Assembly: GCA_964528605.1 (NCBI GenBank) | Contig: CAZGSV010000026.1 | Location: 1 to 29,977 of the forward strand | DNA from: CAZGSV01 sp964528605 | Lineage (GTDB): Bacteria > Armatimonadota > Zipacnadia > CAZGSV01 | Reading direction: 5' to 3' | Length of the DNA stretch: 29,977 nt | Shown: piece after piece, positions 1 through 6,879 of the stretch | Layout of the letters: each line of letters starts with the position of its first letter | How positions within the stretch are numbered: position 1 is the stretch's first letter | Notes under the pieces: model-generated | Databases searched by the model: none | What the model was told of the DNA's origin: nothing | What the model saw: only the letters and a program-made list of their open reading frames with translations | Made by a program: the position numbers and the translations under genes

Positions 1-120
1 AGGGCGCGGGTTCCACCCCGCGCCGAACGGTGGTGCTTGTAGGGCGCGGGTTCCATCCCGCGCCGCACGGTAGTGCTTGTAGGGCGCGGGTTCCATCCCG
101 CGCCGCACGGTGGCCACGCA
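1..120. repeat. Three tandem 40-bp repeats, each with a GC hairpin
   Basis: Three copies begin at 1, 41 and 81, with a period of exactly 40. Each copy contains the inverted pair GGCGCGGG / CCCGCGCC (or near it) around a TTCCAT or TTCCAC loop. Copies 2 and 3 are preceded by GT, giving the GTAGGG tag seen at other hairpins in the window; copy 1 abuts the window edge, so its flank is not visible. The third copy diverges after about 32 bases. The array may begin outside the window. No coding potential is evident. Confidence 0.85.
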
Positions 121-138
121 ACTCGCTGCCCCAAGGCC

Positions 139-235
139 GTAGGGACGGCATCTTGCTTGCCCGCCTCAGGAGGATGCCGTCCGCGACCCCGTCAACGGCG
201 GGGCCGGGATGTAGGAGCCCCGCCCTTGGCGGGGC
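139..235. repeat. Two GTAGG-tagged hairpins downstream of the tandem array
   Basis: The first hairpin pairs GGACGGCATC (143-152) with GATGCCGTCC (173-182) over a 20-nt loop. The second pairs GCCCCGCC (217-224) with GGCGGGGC (228-235) over a CTT loop. Both follow a GTAGG tag (139-143 and 211-215). This is the mirror orientation of the CTAC-tagged hairpins at 729-783, 9733-9948 and 12432-12552. Confidence 0.7.
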
Positions 236-300
236 GACACCCCTGGCCCCCAGAATAGTTCCTGCCCCTATTTGCCCACCCAAAGTGAAGGTCTGTCAGA

Positions 301-433
301 TTCGGCACCTGCTTATGCAACATTGGGGACGTACTTAGACGTGCGTAACTTGGCATTCGGCACGCCCTCTCACTCACCCCTGCACGCACATTCGGAACCT
401 AGTTACGCACTATTGGGGACGTACTTAGGCGTG
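301..433. repeat. Pair of 43-bp diverged direct repeats
   Basis: Copies at 301-343 and 391-433 are offset by 90 bp and match at roughly 36 of 43 positions. They share the exact core ATTGGGGACGTACTTAG. The 47-bp spacer holds a further partial match (TTCGGCACG). No ORF with plausible codon use covers them, so they may be remnants of a small mobile or REP-like element. Confidence 0.65.
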
Positions 434-586
434 AGTTGGCCTGGGAGGTGCCGCACGGAGTGCGGCGTAGGGGCGGAGACTTGACTCCGCCCGCGACGGC
501 GCCAGCCGTCGGGATGCAGGGAGTCACGCCTTTGGCGGGGCGAAACGGCACCGGGATGTAGCGCCCGGTCTGGTGTCGTGCCCTCG

Positions 587-720
587 GCAGACCCCGTCAA
601 CGCCGGGGCGGTCGATCGGCCCCTAGGCAGACCCCGCCAACGGCGGGGCCCCGCCCCTTCCTCCGTCCTTCCCGGCCTATCATGCCCCAGCGCAGACCCC
701 GCCAACGCCAGGGCTCCTAC
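587..720. repeat. Three GCAGACCCCG-type repeats
   Basis: Copies at 587-609, 627-649 and 692-720 share the pattern GCAGACCCCGYCAACGSC followed by a GGGGC-like end. The last runs into GGGCTCCTAC, the tag of the hairpin family. An additional dyad, CGACGGC / GCCGTCG with a 4-nt loop, lies at 494-511. Together with the flanking repeats this accounts for most of the gene-free 1-796 stretch. Confidence 0.55.
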
Positions 721-728
721 AAGACAAA

Positions 729-783
729 GGGCGACCCGACGGGTCGCCCCTACGCCGGGCCCCGACTCGGTCGGGGCCCCTAC
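729..783. repeat. Two perfect 3-nt-loop hairpins with CTAC tags, beyond the end of scpB
   Basis: GGGCGACCC (729-737) and GGGTCGCCC (741-749) flank a GAC loop and are followed by CTAC. GGGCCCCGAC (757-766) and GTCGGGGCCC (770-779) flank a TCG loop and are followed by CCTAC. The arms of the two hairpins differ while the architecture and tag are kept. They lie just downstream of the scpB stop on the minus strand and could terminate or protect that transcript, although no T-tract follows. Confidence 0.75.
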
Positions 784-796
784 CGCGTCCGGCTTT

Positions 797-1369
797 CTAG
801 TGCGCGGGGTCGCCGGCCAATCCCAGGCTCGAGTTGAACAGCGGCACCTGGAACCCCTGGTCGGGCAGAGGCGGCAACTCGTTGAGATCGTTGAGCCCAA
901 ACAACTCCAAGAACCGCCGCGTGGTCCGATAGAGGAACGGCCGCCCGGGCGCCTCTTTACGCCCCGCCTCCTCTATCAGCCCCAACTCCACCAGCGCCTC
1001 AACCGCGTACGAGGAATCCACCCCTCGGAACAGGTCAACCTCGGGCCGAGTGATCGGCTGCCGGTAGGCAGCAATGGTCAACGTCTCCAGAAGGCTGCGG
1101 CCCAACTTCGACGGCCGCGGGCGCCGCAGGCGCGCAACGTAGTCCACGAACTCCGGCTTGGACAGCAGCCGGTAGCCCCCGGCGACCTTCTCCACCATCA
1201 CTCCACGCCCGTCGCCGTCCGCGGACATGTCGAGCAGCGCCTGCGCAACCTCCGCCTCCGGCGTCTCCAGCACCTCTGCCAGCCGGTCCGCAGGCAAAGG
1301 CTCTTCCGCCACGAAGAGCAAGCACTCGATGGCGGCCTTTAACTTGCCATTAAGCAACTGCAACCTCAC
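797..1369 (-). CDS. scpB: Segregation and condensation protein B
   Basis: ScpB is the winged-helix partner that dimerises and binds ScpA to form, with SMC, the bacterial condensin that compacts and segregates chromosomes. The 190-residue product has the family's two winged-helix units. The central signature LETLTIAAYRQPITRPEV and the following GxxSSYAVExLVELGLIEE and GRPFLYRTTRRFLELFGL blocks are diagnostic. Length is normal for the family. The start is GTG at 1369, overlapping the scpA stop as GTGA, so translation is probably coupled. It is the last gene of trpS-scpA-scpB. Family assignment is secure. Confidence 0.95.
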   Translation of the reverse strand: MRLQLLNGKLKAAIECLLFVAEEPLPADRLAEVLETPEAEVAQALLDMSADGDGRGVMVEKVAGGYRLLSKPEFVDYVARLRRPRPSKLGRSLLETLTIAAYRQPITRPEVDLFRGVDSSYAVEALVELGLIEEAGRKEAPGRPFLYRTTRRFLELFGLNDLNELPPLPDQGFQVPLFNSSLGLAGDPAH

Positions 1370-2205
1370 CTCCGGCCATCCGCAGCAACCCGCGACTGGC
1401 TACCGACCGGCTCGCCGGCCGCCAGCAGGGCAGGGGAGCACACCTTGATTTCCCCGAACAACCGCTCTTGTACAACCACCGCCCGACCGCGGCGGATCAA
1501 TTCTAATAACGCCAGGAAGCAGACGATCACCTCAAGGCGACTTGGGTTTTCTCCCACCAACTCGCCCAGAGGCAGCAGGCGCTGAGCCTGGTGCACCAGG
1601 GCAGCCAGCCGGCGCAAGGTAGCCTGCAAGGATACCCTGTCGGGCTCGATGAGCGCAGGCCGGGGCCGCGCGCGCTCCATGATCTGCTGGAACGCCGAGG
1701 CCAGATCGCCCAGGGACACCGGCGCAATCTCGGCCGCCCGCAGCGCGCCCCCCTCGGGCGCCCCGCCGCGCGGCAGCAGGAAGCGACGCTGCTCGAAGCG
1801 CTCGGCCAGTTGCTCGGCGCAAGCCCTGAGCCGGCTGAGTTCCTCGACGCGCTGCGCCAACTGCTCGGCGCTGAGAATCTCCTGCTCCTGCGGCTCCTCC
1901 TCCGCCTGCTCCCGCGGCAGCAAGAGCCGGGCCTTCGCGGACAGGAGTGTGGCCGCCACCACGAGGAACTCCGCGGCCTGATCGGCGTCCAGGTCCACGC
2001 TGGCGTAGATGAACTCGAGGAACTGGTCCGCCACCGCCGCCAGCGATACCTCGGTGACCGGGAAACGGTGCCGGCGCACCAGGAAGAGCAGCAGGTCCAG
2101 CGGCCCGACAAACGTCGGCAACTCGACGGGTCGCACGGTGAAATCGAGCGCCCGCTCCTCCTCGGTCAGCAGCGCGAAGCCGTCGGCTCGCTGCGGCATG
2201 CTCAT
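1366..2205 (-). CDS. scpA: Segregation and condensation protein A (kleisin)
   Basis: ScpA is the kleisin that bridges the SMC heads in bacterial condensin. The 279-residue product has the N-terminal signature FVGPLDLLLFLV (about residues 32-43), the LLSAKARLLLP block (87-97) and the C-terminal winged helix VCFLALLELIRRGRAVVVQ. A Glu/Gln-rich linker (about 100-140) separates the halves. I chose ATG at 2205 because it matches the family N-terminus and overlaps the trpS stop as ATGA; a second ATG lies two codons inside. The frame stays open well upstream, but that part lies inside trpS and has no ScpA character. About 25 residues extend beyond the usual FGEI end. Confidence 0.95.
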   Translation of the reverse strand: MSMPQRADGFALLTEEERALDFTVRPVELPTFVGPLDLLLFLVRRHRFPVTEVSLAAVADQFLEFIYASVDLDADQAAEFLVVAATLLSAKARLLLPREQAEEEPQEQEILSAEQLAQRVEELSRLRACAEQLAERFEQRRFLLPRGGAPEGGALRAAEIAPVSLGDLASAFQQIMERARPRPALIEPDRVSLQATLRRLAALVHQAQRLLPLGELVGENPSRLEVIVCFLALLELIRRGRAVVVQERLFGEIKVCSPALLAAGEPVGSQSRVAADGRR

Positions 2206-3200
2206 AATCTCATCGCCTGAATCACTGTCTCGAGCGTGGCGCCGGCCACGGCGCGGGCCTTCTCCGTCCCGTCGCGCAGTATCCGCTCCACGCCGTCGCG
2301 CTGCGCGGCGTATTCCCGCCGGCGGGCGCGCACGTCGGTCAGGGCGCGCAGTATCTGCTCCGCCAGTTCCGCCTTGCACTCCACGCAGCCGCGCGTGCCG
2401 TCCGCGCAGGTGCGCCGGATCTCCTCCAGATTCGGCGATCCATAGACCTGGTGCAGGTAGCAGACCGGGCACTCATCCGGGTGGCCCGGGTCGCCTTTGC
2501 GTATCTTGCGGGGGTCGGTGAACATCTGCATTATCTTGCGCCGCACGGTGTCGTCGTCGTCGGCAATGCGGACGTCGTTGCCGTAGCTCTTGCTCATCTT
2601 GCGCCCGTCTATCCCGGGGATCATGGGGAACTCGGTGAGCAGCGCCTCGGGCTCGCGCAGGGTGTCGCCGTAGAGGTAGTTGAAGCGCCGGGCTATCTCG
2701 CGCGTGAGTTCCAGATGGGGCAGTTGGTCCTTGCCCACCGGCACGTAAGAGGCGTGGTAGATGAGAATGTCGGCCGCCTGTAGTACCGGATAGCCGAGCA
2801 GGCCGTAGCCGGCCGATTCGCCCAGGTTCAGCTCCTGCACCATGTCCTTGTAGGAGGGGTTCCGCTCCAGCCAAGGTATCGGCACGATCATGGAGAGCAG
2901 CAGGTGCAAGACTGCGTGTTCGGGGAGCCACGATTGCACGAAGAGCGTGCTCTTCTCGGGGTCTATGCCCGCGGCGAGCCAATCAATGACCATCTCGAGG
3001 CGGTCGTTGACGATGTTCTCGGTGTGCTCGTAGCCGGTGGTGAGCGCGTGCCAGTCGGCCACGAAGTAGAAGCACTTGTACTGGTCCTGCAGCCTTACCC
3101 AGTTGCGCAGCGCGCCCTCAAGGTGCCCCAAATGCAGCAGCCCCGTGGGGCGCATGCCGCTGAGGACCACGGGTTTCTCCGTAGTGGTTGCCATATCCAC
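2202..3200 (-). CDS. trpS: Tryptophanyl-tRNA synthetase with a C-x20-C-x6-C-x2-C cluster
   Basis: This class I enzyme charges tRNA-Trp in the cytoplasm. The 332-residue product has the HIGH-type motif LGHLEG (about 24-29) and the KMSKS loop at 201-205, with family length normal. Cysteines at 244, 265, 272 and 275 (plus 247) form C-x20-C-x6-C-x2-C just after the KMSKS region. This resembles the [4Fe-4S]-binding motif known from Thermotoga maritima TrpRS, where the first gap is 22. The start is GTG at 3200, six bases after GGAGGAG; ATG at 3194 is the alternative. It leads an operon with scpA and scpB through a 4-nt overlap. Function is secure; cluster binding is inferred. Confidence 0.96.
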   Translation of the reverse strand: MDMATTTEKPVVLSGMRPTGLLHLGHLEGALRNWVRLQDQYKCFYFVADWHALTTGYEHTENIVNDRLEMVIDWLAAGIDPEKSTLFVQSWLPEHAVLHLLLSMIVPIPWLERNPSYKDMVQELNLGESAGYGLLGYPVLQAADILIYHASYVPVGKDQLPHLELTREIARRFNYLYGDTLREPEALLTEFPMIPGIDGRKMSKSYGNDVRIADDDDTVRRKIMQMFTDPRKIRKGDPGHPDECPVCYLHQVYGSPNLEEIRRTCADGTRGCVECKAELAEQILRALTDVRARRREYAAQRDGVERILRDGTEKARAVAGATLETVIQAMRL

Positions 3201-3392
3201 CGTCTACTCCTCCAATGATGTGGAACGCGGCAACTGCCGGGGGGGTTCACGGCCGCGCCCTGCACTGTCATTAGTGGAGACCCCATCAGCGCTGCGCGTT
3301 GTTACCTGCGCGCCCCTCCGCGCCCGTGCCTTTTCTACCCGGCTCCGGGGCAGGGCGTCCAGCGTACCGGCGGTCAAAGTCTAGCATTTTGC

Positions 3393-3422
3393 TTGACTAT
3401 TATCAGGGCACGCTGATATACT
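3393..3422 (+). promoter_or_regulatory. Sigma-70-type promoter of the thi4-like gene
   Basis: TTGACT (3393-3398) and TATACT (3417-3422) are 18 bp apart, a near-consensus pair. Transcription would start near 3430, giving a leader of about 130 nt before ATG 3562. No TPP riboswitch signature was found in the leader. A second TATACT at 3522-3527 lacks a good -35 box. The leader also holds a 14-codon ORF (ATG 3430) without an upstream ribosome-binding site. Confidence 0.65.
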
Positions 3423-3561
3423 GCGGCCCATGGAGTCGGACGCCGAGGCAGGGTGCGAAAGCGGGTCCGCATAGGAATCTCGGCGGCAAGCGCAGCGTTC
3501 GGAGTGGTAATAGTGGCATGTTATACTGGCCGCGCCATATGGTTTCGTGGAGGAATGATTG

Positions 3562-4374
3562 ATGCCAGCCGGTAAGGAACGGATATTCGCCGCTGTGGGC
3601 GAGAAAGAGGTCAGCCGCGCCATAGTGGCGGAGTTCTCTCGCCAGTTGCTCGACTATATCGAGAGCGACGTCGTCATCGTGGGTGGCGGCCCGTCGGGCC
3701 TCATGGCCGGCAGGGGATTGGCCTCGGCAGGGCACAAGGTGCTGATCGTCGAGCGCAACAACTACCTCGGCGGCGGCTTCTGGATGGGCGGTTACCTGAT
3801 GAACAAGTTGACCATCCGGCAGCCGGCCGAGGAGGTGCTTGACGAACTGGGCATCCCTTACCAGTCGGCCGGCCCGGGCCTCTTCGTCGCTGACGCGCCG
3901 CACGCATGCTCAAGGCTCATCGCGGCCGCCTGCGACGCCGGGGTCAAGATCGCCAATCTGACTCTGCTCGACGACCTGGTGCTGCGCGAGCACAACCGGG
4001 TGGCGGGGGTGGTCATCAACTGGTCCGCCGTCAGCGCCCTGCCGCGCCAGATATCCTGCGTGGACCCGATTGCGCTGGAGTGCCAGGTAGTCGTTGATGC
4101 CACTGGCCACGACGCGTGCTGCGTGCAGAAACTGGTGCAGCGGGGCATCGTATCCGTCGCGGGGGAAGGCGCCATGTGGATCGAGCAGTCGGAGGATCTG
4201 GTCGTGCAGCACACGGGCGAGGTGCATCCGGGGCTGATAGTCGCCGGGATGGCAGTGGCGACGGTGTATGGCCTGCCCAGGATGGGCCCCACGTTCGGCG
4301 CCATGCTGCTCTCCGGGCGGCGGGCAGCAGAGATCGTCAGTCAGAAACTGGCCGCAGCCGCGGTTCTCTCTTAA
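3562..4374 (+). CDS. thi4: Thi4-family thiazole synthase (sulfide-dependent or suicide type)
   Basis: Thi4 proteins make the thiazole half of thiamin from NAD, glycine and sulfur. The 270-residue product has the Rossmann motif VGGGPSG (about 40-46), an ERN segment, GGGFWMGGYLMN, TGHDA and the C-terminal GLPRMGPTFGAMLLSGRRAAEI block, all typical of the archaeal/bacterial group. The residue before VDP is Cys (about 166), matching the sulfur-donor Cys205 of yeast Thi4; characterised methanogen enzymes carry His there and use free sulfide. ATG 3562 is preceded by GGAGGA with a 7-nt gap; a TTG directly before it is an unlikely start. It is a single gene with its own promoter and no thi neighbours. 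Family is firm; sulfur chemistry is inferred. Confidence 0.9.
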   Translation: MPAGKERIFAAVGEKEVSRAIVAEFSRQLLDYIESDVVIVGGGPSGLMAGRGLASAGHKVLIVERNNYLGGGFWMGGYLMNKLTIRQPAEEVLDELGIPYQSAGPGLFVADAPHACSRLIAAACDAGVKIANLTLLDDLVLREHNRVAGVVINWSAVSALPRQISCVDPIALECQVVVDATGHDACCVQKLVQRGIVSVAGEGAMWIEQSEDLVVQHTGEVHPGLIVAGMAVATVYGLPRMGPTFGAMLLSGRRAAEIVSQKLAAAAVLS

Positions 4375-4423
4375 GCGAGCACGCGGCGGTCAGCGTTTGG
4401 GCCGCCCATCACCGGAACGAAAC

Positions 4424-4456
4424 GCGGGCTGCGTCGGAGACTCCGACGCAGCCCGC
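4424..4456. terminator. Perfect 15-bp hairpin between convergent genes
   Basis: GCGGGCTGCGTCGGA (4424-4438) pairs perfectly with TCCGACGCAGCCCGC (4442-4456) across a GAC loop. It lies 50 bp after the thi4 stop and 20 bp from the stop of the convergent lipoprotein gene, so it could serve both strands. There is no T-run, so intrinsic termination is plausible but unproven. Confidence 0.6.
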
Positions 4457-4476
4457 TCGACAACCGCCCCCACCCG

Positions 4477-5244
4477 CTAATCTTGGGCGGCCGTCTCGAC
4501 CCTCATTATATCCAATCCGGCGCGGTCGCGCAGCACGCTCACGGCCTTGGGAACCGGTTCCTCCATCCCGACTTCGCGCCGCGCGGCCAGCACCGTGCGG
4601 TTCCAGTCCAGCAGCAGGCCCTTGACCTCCTGCTGGTACTGGGCGGCCACTTGCGCGGCCTCGTCGGGCAGCCGGACCACGGTGCTCGCGTTCTGGAGGT
4701 CAGTGCCGCTTGCCAGTTCAGCAATCGCCCTGCCCGAGTTGGGCTCCTGCTCGCGCGCCAGGACTAGGTTCGCGAAGGCCTGCGTCGCGACGACAGCGGG
4801 CTGGGAAGCGCCGGCGCTGGACGAGTCGCTGCCATTCTCCTCCGCGGGCCGGGTGTCGCAGTGAGTGGCGTGATTGCCGATCACATCGACTATCAGCATG
4901 AGCGGCGCTAGTTCTCCGTACTTCACCGCAATGGTGTATCTGCCCGGCTTGAGCCCTTTGAGTTTGAAGTAGCCGTCCGCGTTGGTCAGGATCTGAACAC
5001 TGGTGCCTTCGACCATGATCCGCGCGCCCTCCACGGGCATGATCTCGCCCGGCCCCCGCTCCGGCGGCGCATACGCGTCCGGCCACAGCACCAGCCCGCT
5101 CGTCTCCCCGCGCGCGACGGGAACGTATACGTATCCATCCACCTCCCCGGTCGGCTCGCCCCCCTTACCGCAGCCGGCCAGCCCTGCAAGCACTGCAGCC
5201 ATAACCAACCCCACCGCGAAGATCGTCGCCGGTCTGCGACGCAT
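4477..5244 (-). CDS. Lipoprotein with a carboxypeptidase-regulatory-like domain
   Basis: The function is not known. The 255-residue product begins with a basic n-region (MRRR), a hydrophobic stretch and the lipobox LAGC, so it should be lipidated and surface- or periplasm-exposed. Residues about 35-130 form a beta-sandwich of the carboxypeptidase regulatory-like type (VYVPVARG, VEGARIMVEGT, TNADGYFKLKGLKPGRYT). The C-terminal half is helical and charged. ATG 5244 was chosen because GGAGG lies 8 nt upstream; an ATG at 5250 sits too close to it, and the longer open frame is leaderless junk. It is divergent from yggS. Two smaller lipoproteins at 20910 and 21268 carry similar domains. Confidence 0.8.
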   Translation of the reverse strand: MRRRPATIFAVGLVMAAVLAGLAGCGKGGEPTGEVDGYVYVPVARGETSGLVLWPDAYAPPERGPGEIMPVEGARIMVEGTSVQILTNADGYFKLKGLKPGRYTIAVKYGELAPLMLIVDVIGNHATHCDTRPAEENGSDSSSAGASQPAVVATQAFANLVLAREQEPNSGRAIAELASGTDLQNASTVVRLPDEAAQVAAQYQQEVKGLLLDWNRTVLAARREVGMEEPVPKAVSVLRDRAGLDIMRVETAAQD

Positions 5245-5337
5245 CTCCATCACCTCCGTCGGGGAACGCATTAGCAGACGCTCGGCGCGCACGAGGTTGC
5301 CACGGCCCGCACCCGGCGTCAACTCGCCGCCCCTTCG

Positions 5338-5366
5338 TTGACGGCGTACCGGGGCGTTGTTACGAT
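5338..5366 (+). promoter_or_regulatory. Promoter of the yggS-lar operon, very close to the start codon
   Basis: TTGACG (5338-5343) and TACGAT (5361-5366) are 17 bp apart. Predicted transcription start is about 5373, only some 6 nt before ATG 5379, so the mRNA may be almost leaderless. The short AGAGG next to the ATG would lie at or beyond the 5' end. Confidence 0.5.
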
Positions 5367-5378
5367 GCCAAGAGGCCA

Positions 5379-6092
5379 ATGAGCAGCGGTTTGGTCAACT
5401 CTGTGGGCATCGTAGACAACCTGCGCCGAGTCCAGGAACGTATCGCCCGCGCCGCGGAGCGCAGCGGTCGTTCTGCGGACGCGGTGACCCTTATTCTGGC
5501 CGCCAAGACCGTCCGCCCCGAGCGCATCCGAGAGGCCGTGGAAGCGGGGGCCGGCGAGGTGGGCGAGAACTACGTCCAGGAGGCGCGCCTCAAGCGCCTC
5601 GCGCTCGAGGACCTCTCCATCCGTTGGCACATGATCGGCCACCTGCAAAGGAATAAGGCCAAAGATGCCTTGGCGCTCTTTGACATGATCCAGTCGCTTG
5701 ACAACCTGCGACTCGCCCAAGAACTGTCCCGCCGGGCGCAGCAAGCCGGTCAGACCGTGCGCGCTTTGGTCGAGGTCAACACGGGACTGGAGGAGAGCAA
5801 GGCCGGGGTGCTGCCGCAAGAACTGCTGCCGCTGCTGGAGCAGGTATCGGTGCTGCCCAACTTGTCAGTCGAAGGCCTTATGACTCTCGGCCCGCTCATG
5901 CCCGAGCCGGAGCAGGGGCGCCCCGCCTTCGTTGCTTTGCGCGAACTGGCGGAGCAGGTGTTGCGGGCGTCGCTGCCGAACGTCACCATGGGCCATCTCT
6001 CCATGGGCATGAGCGCCGATTTCGAGATCGCCATCGAAGAGGGCTCTACTATGGTGCGCGTGGGCACCGCGGTGTTTGGGCCCAGGGGGTGA
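5379..6092 (+). CDS. yggS: PLP homeostasis protein, YggS/PROSC family
   Basis: This is a cytoplasmic, non-enzymatic pyridoxal-5'-phosphate carrier with the alanine-racemase-like TIM barrel. The 237-residue product shows the PLP lysine in LAAKTV (Lys43), GENYVQEA, WHMIGHLQRNK, LMTLGP and the C-terminal block LSMGMSADFEIAIEEGST followed by VRVGTAVFG, all diagnostic. Length is normal. It heads a same-strand run with larB (10-nt gap). Pairing with larB is unusual, because yggS more often sits by proC, sepF or pilT-type genes. The start follows a promoter by only about 6 nt. Confidence 0.95.
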   Translation: MSSGLVNSVGIVDNLRRVQERIARAAERSGRSADAVTLILAAKTVRPERIREAVEAGAGEVGENYVQEARLKRLALEDLSIRWHMIGHLQRNKAKDALALFDMIQSLDNLRLAQELSRRAQQAGQTVRALVEVNTGLEESKAGVLPQELLPLLEQVSVLPNLSVEGLMTLGPLMPEPEQGRPAFVALRELAEQVLRASLPNVTMGHLSMGMSADFEIAIEEGSTMVRVGTAVFGPRG

Positions 6093-6102
6093 GTCAACGC
6101 CG

Positions 6103-6864
6103 ATGGAAGTCACCCGGCTCCGGAAACTGCTGACGCGCCTGCGCAAGGGCGAGGTCTCGGTGAACGCCGCCCTGAGAGAACTGAAACTGCTTCCCTTTGA
6201 GGACCTCGGCTGGGCCAAAGTGGACCACCATCGCGCCCTGCGCAAGGGCTTCGGCGAGGTGGTCTTCTGCCAGAGCAAGACCCCGGAGCAAGTGGGGCAG
6301 GTCTTCAAGGCGCTCGCGCGCGATGGCGCGACGGTCTTAGGCACCAGGGCTTCCCCGGAGGCGTTCGCGGCCGTGGTCGCGCAGGGGGTGAAGGCGACGT
6401 ACCACGAGCAGGCGCGCGCGATCGTTGCCAATCCGCCCAAGAAAGCGGCCCGGCGCGGGCCGGTGGTACTGGTCGTGAGCGCCGGCACCGCCGACCAGCC
6501 CGTCGCCGAAGAAGCGGCCCTGACCGCCGAACTCCTGGGCGCTCATGTGCAACGCCTCTACGATGTCGGCGTGGCCGGTATCCACCGTCTGCTCGCGCAT
6601 CGCGAGGAAGTGGAGAGCGCGAAGGCGGTCATCGTGGTCGCCGGTATGGAAGGCGCGCTGGCCAGCGTCGTGGGCGGCCTGGTGGACAAGCCGGTGATCG
6701 CGGTGCCGACGAGCGTGGGCTACGGCGCCAACTTCGGCGGGCTGTCGGCGCTGCTCGCCATGCTCAATGCCTGTGCACCGGGCATCGTGGTCGTGAACAT
6801 AGACAACGGCTTCGGGGCCGGTTTCTTCGCCGCCCTGATCTGCCGCCAGACGCGGCAGACGTGA
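6103..6864 (+). CDS. larB: Nickel-pincer cofactor synthase LarB
   Basis: LarB carboxylates and hydrolyses nicotinic acid adenine dinucleotide, the first step to the nickel-pincer nucleotide of lactate racemase and related enzymes. The 253-residue product has a helical N-terminal region and a PurE-like C-terminal domain with VSAGTADQPVAEEA (about 125-138), YDVGVAGIHRL, VVAGMEGALASVVGGLV and PTSVGYGANFGG...NIDNGFGAG, the full LarB signature. I chose ATG 6103 over an upstream TTG at 6076, which lies inside yggS. larC lies two genes downstream. LarE and LarA are not in the window. Confidence 0.94.
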   Translation: MEVTRLRKLLTRLRKGEVSVNAALRELKLLPFEDLGWAKVDHHRALRKGFGEVVFCQSKTPEQVGQVFKALARDGATVLGTRASPEAFAAVVAQGVKATYHEQARAIVANPPKKAARRGPVVLVVSAGTADQPVAEEAALTAELLGAHVQRLYDVGVAGIHRLLAHREEVESAKAVIVVAGMEGALASVVGGLVDKPVIAVPTSVGYGANFGGLSALLAMLNACAPGIVVVNIDNGFGAGFFAALICRQTRQT

Positions 6865-6879
6865 GGTGTCGCACCAGCC

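Noticed and set aside
1..120. CRISPR array
   Set aside because: The repeats are directly tandem with no unique spacers, and no cas genes are present.
403..900. Open frames across the repeat-rich 1-800 region on both strands
   Set aside because: They are Arg/Pro/Ala-rich translations of GC hairpins without ribosome-binding sites or family features, and some overlap scpB.
3201..3392. T-box leader for trpS
   Set aside because: No T-box AGGGUGGNACCGCG-like sequence or specifier stem upstream; the same holds before serS.
3423..3561. TPP riboswitch before thi4
   Set aside because: The conserved CUGAGA and CCUGAUCUGGAUAAUGCCAG elements are not present.
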